Assembly (NCBI RefSeq): GCF_019424165.1
Contig: NZ_JAHZAA010000001.1
Span: 62,001 to 126,000 of the forward strand
DNA: 64,000 nucleotides
Origin: Desulfovibrio sp.
Lineage (GTDB): Bacteria > Desulfobacterota > Desulfovibrionia > Desulfovibrionales > Desulfovibrionaceae
Reading direction: 5' to 3'
Shown here piece by piece: positions 40,745 through 48,414 of this stretch (within the stretch, counting starts at the first letter, position 1; each line of letters begins with the position of its first letter). The position numbers and the translations under genes were made by a program. Under the pieces are notes generated by a model. The model ran no database searches and had not been told where the DNA came from. It saw only the letters and a program-made list of their open reading frames with translations.

Positions 40745-40783
40745 AAAGGCCCTTCGCAGAAATGCGTGGGGTCTTTGTCTTTT
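40745..40783 (+). terminator. Terminator-like hairpin
   Basis: AAAGGCCC and GGGTCTTT arms with an inner GCA/TGC pairing are followed by GTCTTTT. The stem is imperfect. It lies about 210 bases after the DsbA-like gene and could end that transcript or a small RNA. Confidence 0.4.
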
Positions 40784-41231
40784 GCACGGCGTGTGAGAGG
40801 GCCGTGGCCAATGCGGGGCCGCAGGTGAGGCGCTGCGGTCGTTGGGCGTTCCGGGATGTGGAAAAGCTGTTTGACGTAAGGGCATTACAGCCCGATCCGG
40901 TCGCGCAAGGCTGAAGTGCGCGGCCTGCCGGTCGCTGTTGCCGGGTACTGCCACAGGAATGCAAGGCCGTTATGGCGCGCTGCTTTTGACGGTGCGCCCG
41001 CTGTGTATGTGGTGGTGGGGGCGGTATTATGGCAGGGGCGCAGTTGAGGCCTTTCATATACCGCTGTGATGGCGAGTGGAGAAAAAAAGGCTGCGTTGCG
41101 CCAGTGCCGGTAGAAACGCAAGGCGCACGGTCCCCCTGCCTTGCAATGGCGAGGTGCCGGCTACGGCTGAAAACTGATGCGAGGTGTACGCGAGGGAGGG
41201 GGGCGCTCTGTGCAGAGCTGGCTTGCTGCGG

Positions 41232-41247
41232 AACCTGTGCACAGGTT
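41232..41247. repeat. Perfect 16-bp palindrome
   Basis: AACCTGTGCACAGGTT is fully self-complementary. It lies about 30 bases beyond the stop of the minus-strand MerR-like gene. It could be a dimeric protein site; no hairpin loop is available. Confidence 0.5.
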
Positions 41248-41269
41248 GCTGCAACTGGGGGGATGGGCA

Positions 41270-41287
41270 GCTACGGCTAGCCGTAGC
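41270..41287. repeat. Perfect 18-bp palindrome overlapping the stop of the MerR-like gene
   Basis: GCTACGGCTAGCCGTAGC spans the TAG stop codon (41277-41279 on the plus strand). It could slow or end transcription, but there is no T-tract. Confidence 0.5.
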
Positions 41288-41927
41288 CGGGAGTGGTTTT
41301 TCCATGCTTTGTCGCTGGGCCTGTGGCCTCAGCCGGGGTATCCGCAGTGCCTCTGCTGCGGACGACACGTCCCATCCATTGCCGTAGTTGTTCAAGGTCA
41401 GCTTGTTGCGTTTTTTCAGATGAGTGGAGCAACAGGCGCAGGGTGTCCAGCTCTTGCCGCAAGTCCGCATTTTGCCCGTCAGCACCGGCAGCACCGGAAG
41501 CTGTCTGGCTTGCCTGTGCGGGCAGGCGTTCCACAACGGCATGCAGCAACTGCGCAATCCCTTCCAGCGCCGTGGCTTGCCGCTCCATCAACTGCAATGC
41601 TGCTGAAGGAAAAAAATCCTGGGCGGGCGGTTGAGCGGCCTGAAGCGGGGTATTGCCCGCAAGTGCCACAGCATTGCGCGGAAAGCGCGCCAGAAGGGCG
41701 TCTTCCACAGCAGCCGCAGTGCGGGATTTTTGCATCTGCTCAAGTATGGCGGCGATAACCTCAAGCGTTTCCGGGCGGTAGCGGCGTCTTCTGCCTTCAC
41801 CCACACTGGGAATAAAGGCGGCAAAGCGCTTGCAGTAATAGCGGGTTGTGGATTCCGGGAGGGAAAAATGGCGGGATATGTCCGCAATGCTCAGCAGGCT
41901 TTCACTAATAGCAGTTTTGCGCGCCAT
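41277..41927 (-). CDS. MerR-like transcriptional regulator
   Basis: A 216-residue protein. A MerR-type winged helix lies at about residues 10-75 (LLSIADISRHFSLPESTTRYYCKRF, then GRRRRYRPETLEVIAAIL). A helical region rich in Ala and Gln follows, possibly coiled coil (LRQELDTLRLLLHSSEKTQQ near 160). It lacks Cys and other metal or drug-binding motifs, so the signal is unknown. The start is firm because AGGAGGAG precedes ATGGCGCGC. It is isolated: about 740 and 890 bases without genes flank it. Confidence 0.85.
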   Translation of the reverse strand: MARKTAISESLLSIADISRHFSLPESTTRYYCKRFAAFIPSVGEGRRRRYRPETLEVIAAILEQMQKSRTAAAVEDALLARFPRNAVALAGNTPLQAAQPPAQDFFPSAALQLMERQATALEGIAQLLHAVVERLPAQASQTASGAAGADGQNADLRQELDTLRLLLHSSEKTQQADLEQLRQWMGRVVRSRGTADTPAEATGPATKHGKTTPGYG

Positions 41928-42815
41928 GTCTCCTCCTGTGCGAAGCGTGAACTTGCATATTGTTGCGTTGTTGCCCCGGCCGCCCAAAGAAATACGCCTG
42001 AAAAAGAGCAGGGCCGCGGGAGACGTCATAACCGCAACAAAGAAACTACGCTGCGCATTTTCTCACGGGTTACGCGAAAACAATAATAATGGCAAGCAAA
42101 AGCGGCAAAAAAGGGGGCTTCTGGCAGGGATATTGCGCAATATTGATATTGTGGAAGTGAAAATCTTACGTCGTAATATTGCCATGTGCAGAAGCTGGTG
42201 CAGTTGCTGCCGTAAAGGGGAATGGCAACGCGCATGAAGCTGCGGCAAAAACGAGGCCGCAGCATGGGCCGGAAACCGCGAAAAATGAAGCTGTTGCGCG
42301 TCGAGACTGTCTGGTGGCCGCGCCAGAGCGGCAGCCGTGGCGTCGTAAGCGCGGTTTGTCTGCGGTATACACGGTAAATGCCGAAAAGACGCGCATGGCT
42401 TGGCACGGCTGCGCAGGCAATAGCCGGATGTTGCGGAAGATGGGCAGGTTGCCGGATTCGATAGCCGGAGCGGAGCGGACGGAGAACCGCAATATGTGTT
42501 GCGGCATTGCGCAGTGTACGTCGGCAGGGGGTTGATCGCCCATAACCCCGGCAACAGGTATCGGATGGCGGCGCCTGGTCAGTATGCTTTCCGGCAGAGC
42601 AGGGCGGCGTGATCAACATCGGGATCCGTGAGATCCGTGCTTGTCCGCGGGGTGGCGAAGGCCGGGTATGCCTGTGTTCAGGCTATGGCCGTACAAGAAT
42701 CCCCACGGTCATAGTTGACGGCTTGCTGCCGTACACGGGGCCGGGGGGCAGAACGCCTGCCGTGCAAGGGCCTGTGGCCTGCATTCGCATCGTTCGTCAG
42801 GGTGGCGTCAGGCTG
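41928..42815. other. Gene-free stretch of about 890 bases
   Basis: No coding region with family features is seen on either strand, and no tRNA or known RNA. The first 250 bases are AT-richer than the surroundings, with repeated ATATTG units near 42130-42180. It may hold the promoter of the MerR-like gene and decayed sequence. Confidence 0.5.
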
Positions 42816-43313
42816 TCAGCGCACCACACGACGCACGGCAATAAGTTTGCTGCGCCAGTAGGGAATGGTTATGCTTTCCATGCGTACATTTTGACCCCGC
42901 CGCGGGCTGTGGATAAAGCTGTCGCCCCCGGCGTAGATGCCGGTATGCAGACCGCGCGGGCTTGAACCGGTGCGAAAGACAACGATGTCTCCGGGGCGTG
43001 CCTGATCCTTGGGGACGGCATACCCGGCCCTTGCCTGGTCCACGGTAATGCGGGGAACCTTGTAGCCATTCTGCTTGTAGACCCACCAGATGAGCCCGGA
43101 GCAGTCAAAACCCTTTTGCGGCGACGCGCCGCCGGAACGGTATTTTTTCCCCATCTGGCTATAGGCCGTGCGCACTACCTTGTGGGCGGATTCCGGAGCT
43201 GGGCCGGGATCTACCGGACGTTGCAGACCGCACCCGGCAAGCAGAAAAAAAGCGAGCATGAGCAGCGCGGCCCACGGCTTTGAAAAAATATGTATGTCAG
43301 TCATTCCTTTCAT
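42816..43313 (-). CDS. NlpC/P60 family cell-wall hydrolase, lipoprotein
   Basis: A 165-residue lipoprotein. The signal sequence ends LLAGC (lipobox), followed by an NlpC/P60 domain. The catalytic Cys is in FDCSGLIWW and the catalytic His in GLHTGIYAGG. A third polar residue comes from the HSPRRG segment. It should cut peptide stems of peptidoglycan. I chose the ATG with GAGG upstream (MKGMTDIHIF); a second ATG three codons later is possible. Catalytic residues are intact, unlike some degenerate family members. Confidence 0.92.
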   Translation of the reverse strand: MKGMTDIHIFSKPWAALLMLAFFLLAGCGLQRPVDPGPAPESAHKVVRTAYSQMGKKYRSGGASPQKGFDCSGLIWWVYKQNGYKVPRITVDQARAGYAVPKDQARPGDIVVFRTGSSPRGLHTGIYAGGDSFIHSPRRGQNVRMESITIPYWRSKLIAVRRVVR

Positions 43314-43714
43314 GGCAGCCTCATACACAGATACCCTTGCGGGCAGGCGGTTTTCTGTGCAGCCCATGCCTTTTATGGCAACAGGACAGAATACTTGATA
43401 ACCCGCGATGTTATTCAAGCATAATGTGTGCCAGACGGTTTTGGCGCAGTAAAAGGGATGCTATTTCAACTGGTAGAAATTGTTTAGAAATGCCGGATAT
43501 TTTTTACAGCAACTTCTGCCGGGTCTTGCGTCTGCATTCTGACACGGCTCGTGCACAAAGAGTGCCTTATGCGGCCTGTTTGCATGATGCCAATCGCACA
43601 GGAAAACCAGCGTAGTTTCCTGCTTCTCCACAGGCCTTGCGCTGCAAGGCCTGTGGAGTCCGCAAAAAAACTGGAAATAAATATTTTCAAGGCCGCTACA
43701 CGTTGGTTTCCGGC
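43314..43714. other. Spacer upstream of the NlpC/P60 gene
   Basis: About 400 bases between two minus-strand genes. It contains a strong 33-base inverted repeat at 43626-43658, about 55 bases beyond the end of the helicase gene and therefore probably its transcription end. No gene is recognised. Confidence 0.55.
43626..43658. terminator. Perfect 15-base-arm hairpin after the helicase gene
   Basis: CTCCACAGGCCTTGC (43626-43640) and its perfect complement (43644-43658) are separated by three bases. No T-tract follows on the minus strand; it may still block or stabilise the transcript end. Confidence 0.5.
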
Positions 43715-46700
43715 TCAGGCTTTACCCTTGGGCTTTTCCTCCGACTCTGAGGGCAACAGGGAAAGGGAGCGTACAAGTGTCTGCCTGTGCGGAGTCAGGA
43801 CGCTCTGGCGGCAGCAATGGCGTATCTGCTCAAGAAAGGGCGAAGGCGGCAGGGCAAGGCTTTTCCCGTACAGCGTGCGTCTGGCGCTGTGGCTCACAAA
43901 AAGCGCCCGGGCGGCACGGGTCAGGGCCACATAAAGCAGGCGGCGTTCTTCCTCTTCCTGTTCCGGGGTCTCGTGCCCGTTTTCGGCAGACGCGGCATCT
44001 GCGCACGGTGTGCCGGTTGCGGGCGGTGTGGCGCCATCAGCATTGCCGGCGCTGCCCTTGCCCGCAGCGCTTGCCACCTGCGTCGTATCCGTTGGCACAT
44101 CCGTGGCCGGGCCGAAAAGCATGTCACGGCGCAAAGGCAGCAGGCCGTCCTCAAGACCGGGCAAAAAGACGGCCTGGAATTCAAGCCCCTTGGATGCGTG
44201 CATGGTCATGATCTGCACATGCTCGGTTTTGTTGCGCACCATTTCTGTTTCCTGAAGCCATGCCAGATGGTGCAAAAACTCCTGCCAGCTTTTCTGTTCT
44301 TGCCAACTGCGCTTCAGTTCGCGCCAGGCCCGCCCGGTAAGCAGTACCTCTCCTGCCCAGTTTTGCCCGGCCAGCCATCCTTCAAGGTCGTCCGGAGGAG
44401 GCAGGGGACCGGCAGCGGCAAAGGGATTGCCCGTCGCGGCAGCCAGATCATTTTGCAAATTTTGCTGCGGCGTGGTTGTGTCAAATACCTGTGCCAGTTC
44501 GGAAAACCCGCAGTGCACTGCGGCCAGGGCAAGCAGCCGGGCGCAGCCGGCATCTTGCCAAAAGGCCTCTTCGACCGGGGCCGAACAAGGAATGCCCGCC
44601 TGCTCCAGTGCGGCCTTCAGCGGGGGGATCTGCGCGCGCAGGCGCACGAGAACGGCAATGTCGCCGGGGGCAAGGGTTCCGTCCAGTTCGTGAGCATCGG
44701 CGCTGTTCTGCTGCTGGTCCAGCAGGGTATGCCCTGTGGCCCCAAGCAGGGCCTGAACGCGGCGGCTTATCCAGCGCAGTTCGGCCTGCTGGTCCGGTGC
44801 GGAGAACAGGCGCAACTGCGCATTGAGGCTCTGTGCCGCCGTGAGAGGGCCGCATTGGCCCTTGTGGAGCAGCAGGCTGTGCGCCATGTTCAGCACCGCC
44901 TGGCTGGAGCGGAAGCTGCGGCCGAGGCAGAAAACAGACAGCCCGGGCCAGATGGCGCGCAGGCTGGCCTCGCTCTGGCCCGACACGCCGCGAAAGCCGT
45001 AAATGGCCTGATCCGGATCGCCAATGCCGAAAAAGCCGGAACCGTCAGGCGGCAGCATGCCGCGTATGATATCAAGCTGCACGGGCGAAAGGTCCTGCAC
45101 TTCGTCCACCAGCACATGTTGCGGCAGCATGTCGCGCGGCAGGTCATCCAGATGGTCCAGCCACCAGTCCAGCAGGTCTGCGTAATCGACATAGCGAAAG
45201 CCCGGGCGTTCGGCCTTGCGGGCCGTATACCGTGCGGCGGCCAGTTCAAGTGCGGCATGCCCGGCGTGTAAGGTGTGCCGTGTTTCGCGCACCAGAGAAA
45301 GCTGGCGCCACAGTTCGCGTGCCTCGCGCGCCTGAAGTTGCGGGTTGGCAGCCATGAAAAAGCGCAGGGCAGCGTCTTCGCCAAGCAGCAGACATTCCTG
45401 CCCCTGAGCCTGGGTCACGACGCGCATACGGCCCCAGGCAAGGCCGTGCAGGGTATCGCAGCAGGGCAGGTCCCGCATGTGCGGCAAGGCTGCGGCAAGC
45501 CGCTGGCGCATTTCATTGGCGGCGCGGCGCGTAAAGGTAACAGCAAGCAGTTTGTGCGGCGCTGTACCCTGATCAAGCAGGTGCTGGATGCGCCCCACGA
45601 GCACACGTGTTTTACCTGCGCCGGGACCGGCCTGCACCAGCACAGGGCCGGGACCGGCCACAAGTGCCATGTGCTGCTCTTCGCTGAAAGCCCCTGTGCC
45701 GCCTGATGCCACAGTGCCGTGCTCCGGCTGGCTGGTTCGGGAGGCCGAGGTTGCGGCGGGGCGCTCCTTCATGAGGTCCAGCATGTTCACCGAAGCTGCC
45801 CTGGCCCGGCGCGTTTTGCCTGTCGGGGCTGCATCGGCGGCACTGCCGCCAGCGGCTTTGACGGCGGTTGCCGCGCTCGCCCCGGTCTTGCGGCTTTTGA
45901 CAGGCCCAAGGCCGGGCAGGGCGCCGCGTCCTGTGCCACGCCAGGTATTGCGGATGTCGTCCAGTTCTTCAGGTGTAAAAACACGCACCACGCCGTATTC
46001 ACCGTCGTAGCCACCCTGGCGGATGACCTGCCCCCGGCGCATGCGGGCTACGGCTTCACCCAGTGGTTCCCAGTGGGCGCGTATTTCCTGTTCGGGCATG
46101 CGGCAAAGAATGTCCAGCTCTGGGCCAAGCTCGCGCAGCAGACTGCCATAGCGCTCCTGTACCCTGCGTGATGCGACGCCCACACCCAGAATTTCTCCCA
46201 CCACTTCGGCCAGAGGAATAAGTGGCCGGGCTTCAGGCTCATGCGGAAGCTGGGGCGACTCTTCCCTGTCGGCCAGTTCCCATACACGGTGCAGCACGCC
46301 CACCGTAAGCGGCTTGCCGCATACGGGGCAGATATTGCCGAGCTTGCGTGATTCTCTGGGTTCCAGAACCACGTTGCAGGCGCGGTGGCCGTCCAGATGG
46401 TATTTGCCTTCGTCCGGGTAGAATTCCATTGTGCCGAGAAAGCGGCAGTCCAGGGCATCCTGCGGCTGACGGCGAGCCGCCGTGCGCAACGCCTCAAACA
46501 TGCCCGCATAGGAGGGACGCCCCGCAAAAAGATTGGCTTCGCGCCCCAGGTTGGCTCCGGAGTGCGCGTCTGAATTGGATACAAGGGCGTAGCCATCGAG
46601 CTGACTGACCAGCCGGTTCATTTCCGGGTCGGACGAAAGGCCGGTTTCAAGGGCAAAAATATGTTCCGAAAGGTCGCCGTAGCAGTCGGTCAGGCGGTCA

Positions 46701-47248
46701 AAGCCGGACTTGGAGCCAAAAAGCGCGAACCAGGGGGTCCACACGTGGGCGGGAATCATCACGGAGTCTTCGGCGCATTCCAGCATGATTTCCAGCAGGT
46801 CGCGCGAATCAAGGCCGAGAATGGGCCTGCCGTCCGAATGCAGGTTGCCGATCTGCTCAAGGCGCAGCGAAAGCCTTTCGGCATCTTCAAGGGTGCGCAC
46901 AAAAATAAGATTATGTACCTTGCGCACCTTGCCATGCCGTTTGTAGATGGAGCTGATCTCGGCCTGAAGCATGAAAAGCGGCTTTTCGGCGCTGACGTCG
47001 GCCATATGCCCGCCAGCCATGACATCAAGCTGTTCCGGCTCTCCTTTGAGGCGGTACAGGCCGCTGGATTCGTCCCGTTCAAGCTGCTCTGACAGTTCCG
47101 CCCGCCATTGCGGATGGGTAAAGTCACCCGTGCCGAGAACGCTGATGCCTTTGCAGCGCGCCCATGCGGCCAGATGGCGCGCATTGAGGGCCTTGCTGGT
47201 GGCCCGGGAAAAACGGGAATGAATGTGCAGGTCGGCTATGAAATTCAT
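43715..47248 (-). CDS. Endonuclease Q-like PHP/zinc module fused to UvrD-type helicase
   Basis: A 1177-residue fusion. Residues 1-430 resemble Endonuclease Q: a PHP domain with DLHIHS at 6-11, GTGDFTHPQW near 39-48 and SNSDAHSG at 224-231 (metal-binding His and Asp). A zinc element follows (Cys291, Cys307, Cys310; ICPVCGKPLTVGVLHRV). An Ala-rich linker (450-520) leads to an SF1A helicase: Walker A AGPGAGKT near 540-547, then LVDEVQDLSP, IGDPDQAIYGFRG, MTMHASKGLEF and YVALTRAA. EndoQ cuts DNA next to deaminated bases; UvrD-type helicases remove strands. The protein may couple recognition of damaged bases with strand displacement, which is inference. All nuclease and helicase motifs look intact. 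The gene is probably transcribed alone. Confidence 0.88.
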   Translation of the reverse strand: MNFIADLHIHSRFSRATSKALNARHLAAWARCKGISVLGTGDFTHPQWRAELSEQLERDESSGLYRLKGEPEQLDVMAGGHMADVSAEKPLFMLQAEISSIYKRHGKVRKVHNLIFVRTLEDAERLSLRLEQIGNLHSDGRPILGLDSRDLLEIMLECAEDSVMIPAHVWTPWFALFGSKSGFDRLTDCYGDLSEHIFALETGLSSDPEMNRLVSQLDGYALVSNSDAHSGANLGREANLFAGRPSYAGMFEALRTAARRQPQDALDCRFLGTMEFYPDEGKYHLDGHRACNVVLEPRESRKLGNICPVCGKPLTVGVLHRVWELADREESPQLPHEPEARPLIPLAEVVGEILGVGVASRRVQERYGSLLRELGPELDILCRMPEQEIRAHWEPLGEAVARMRRGQVIRQGGYDGEYGVVRVFTPEELDDIRNTWRGTGRGALPGLGPVKSRKTGASAATAVKAAGGSAADAAPTGKTRRARAASVNMLDLMKERPAATSASRTSQPEHGTVASGGTGAFSEEQHMALVAGPGPVLVQAGPGAGKTRVLVGRIQHLLDQGTAPHKLLAVTFTRRAANEMRQRLAAALPHMRDLPCCDTLHGLAWGRMRVVTQAQGQECLLLGEDAALRFFMAANPQLQAREARELWRQLSLVRETRHTLHAGHAALELAAARYTARKAERPGFRYVDYADLLDWWLDHLDDLPRDMLPQHVLVDEVQDLSPVQLDIIRGMLPPDGSGFFGIGDPDQAIYGFRGVSGQSEASLRAIWPGLSVFCLGRSFRSSQAVLNMAHSLLLHKGQCGPLTAAQSLNAQLRLFSAPDQQAELRWISRRVQALLGATGHTLLDQQQNSADAHELDGTLAPGDIAVLVRLRAQIPPLKAALEQAGIPCSAPVEEAFWQDAGCARLLALAAVHCGFSELAQVFDTTTPQQNLQNDLAAATGNPFAAAGPLPPPDDLEGWLAGQNWAGEVLLTGRAWRELKRSWQEQKSWQEFLHHLAWLQETEMVRNKTEHVQIMTMHASKGLEFQAVFLPGLEDGLLPLRRDMLFGPATDVPTDTTQVASAAGKGSAGNADGATPPATGTPCADAASAENGHETPEQEEEERRLLYVALTRAARALFVSHSARRTLYGKSLALPPSPFLEQIRHCCRQSVLTPHRQTLVRSLSLLPSESEEKPKGKA

Positions 47249-47261
47249 ATGCGGTTCTCTG

Positions 47262-48305
47262 TCATGATGCGGTGAAAAGAGCGCTGTCGCCGGAATCGTT
47301 CCGGCTCAGCCAGGGGCAAAAACGCAGCGCTTCGGCTGTCCATAGCGGTCTGCCGTCGGAAGAATCGCCGTGCAGGTACAACGGCGCTTCAAGCGCCGCA
47401 TCATGGGCCGCATTTTTGCGTGACGCCACCAGTACACGCAGGGCAGGGCCGCCCGAGCGGGCATGCACGGGCAGAATACGCCTGATCCCAAAGCGGGCCG
47501 CCTGCAGGGCGGCGCACAACTGCGGCAGGGCGCGAGCGTCATGAATGCAGAAAAAATAGCCCTGATGGCGCAACAGCATGGCGGCGGCACGGCAGAATGT
47601 GTCCAGTATTTTTTCTCCACCGGCGGCATTGCCGTTTCCGCGCAGGGCGCGCTCACGCATGGCCCGGGGCGAAGGGCGGCCCCCGGTATCGTACGGGGGG
47701 TTGGCCATGACAATGTGCTGGTTTCCGGCAAGCCGTTTTTCGCCCGCCGGGCTGGTTCGCACCTGTGGCGGCGCGGGAGCAGCAAGGGCGGCCAGAGCGG
47801 GCCTGTCGGCAAGGTCCAGCACGGCAAAGCGCGTTTGCCCGGATGGAACGGCCGGTCCGGCTACACCAGACAGGTCGGCCTGTTCGGCCAGGTCAGCCGA
47901 ATCAGGCAGATCGGATACGTCGGGCAGGCCAGCTTGGCCTGCCTGGCCGGAGAGCCCCAAAAGGTCGGCATTGCGCCGTGCGGCCTGCACCAGCGGCTCC
48001 TCACGCTCAAGGCCCAGTCCCGCCACCTGCGGGCAGCGCAGGGCAAGGGCCAGCAAGGCCGCGCCACAGCCGCTGCCAAGCTCCGCAACAGGTACATGGG
48101 CCGGGCCAGAAGGCAGCCCAGAAAATGGCACCGGGGAGCTGTCAGCCACGTGCCTGTGTTTTTTTGCTTCCACATGCCGCGCAACAAAGGCTGCCAGCAA
48201 CAGTGCGTCCGCACCAAAGCGAAGACTGCCCTCGGGCTGTTCCAGCCCGGCCGGAAAGCGCGCTCGGGCGCTCATGACATCGTGTGGCGCGATATGCTGC
48301 GTCAT
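47262..48305 (-). CDS. TrmN6-like N6-adenine methyltransferase
   Basis: A 347-residue SAM-dependent methyltransferase resembling tRNA1(Val) (adenine37-N6)-methyltransferase. SAM motif I is AELGSGCGAALLAL, and the catalytic NPPY motif is VMANPPYDTGG. The start of the fold includes GSLRFGADALLLAAF, typical of TrmN6. An unusual insert of about 60 residues, rich in Gly, Ala, Asp, Leu and Ser, lies between motif I and NPPY (SGQAGQAGLPD and DLPDSADLAEQADLSG). This makes the protein longer than the roughly 245-residue E. coli enzyme. I start at MTQHIAPHDV; longer in-frame starts would overlap the upstream U32 gene. The target could be tRNA or rRNA. Confidence 0.82.
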   Translation of the reverse strand: MTQHIAPHDVMSARARFPAGLEQPEGSLRFGADALLLAAFVARHVEAKKHRHVADSSPVPFSGLPSGPAHVPVAELGSGCGAALLALALRCPQVAGLGLEREEPLVQAARRNADLLGLSGQAGQAGLPDVSDLPDSADLAEQADLSGVAGPAVPSGQTRFAVLDLADRPALAALAAPAPPQVRTSPAGEKRLAGNQHIVMANPPYDTGGRPSPRAMRERALRGNGNAAGGEKILDTFCRAAAMLLRHQGYFFCIHDARALPQLCAALQAARFGIRRILPVHARSGGPALRVLVASRKNAAHDAALEAPLYLHGDSSDGRPLWTAEALRFCPWLSRNDSGDSALFTAS

Positions 48306-48414
48306 CGTCACTGTGTGCCGCCGGGCGGCATGCTCTGTCGCCGCATTGCGGGCGTACCTTGCGTTGCGCGCCGGGCAGCGGCCTTTGCTGCCGCCCGGGC
48401 ATATTCCATATTGT

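Larger units (their letters stand above)
40537..41276. other. Gene-free stretch of about 740 bases
   Basis: No coding region is recognised on either strand; the open frames are Arg/Cys/Pro-rich antisense-type reads. Features seen are a terminator-like hairpin at 40745-40783 and two perfect palindromes near the 3' end of the MerR-like gene (41232-41247 and 41270-41287). It could hold a small RNA or gene remnants. Confidence 0.5.

Noticed and set aside
40611..41057. Minus-strand open frame of 148 codons
   Set aside because: It is rich in Pro, Arg, Cys and Gln with no domain or ribosome site, so it looks like chance.
42026..42619. Minus-strand open frame of 197 codons in the gap between the MerR-like and NlpC/P60 genes
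   Set aside because: Arg/Ser/Cys-rich without any family feature; overlapping alternative frames are equally open.
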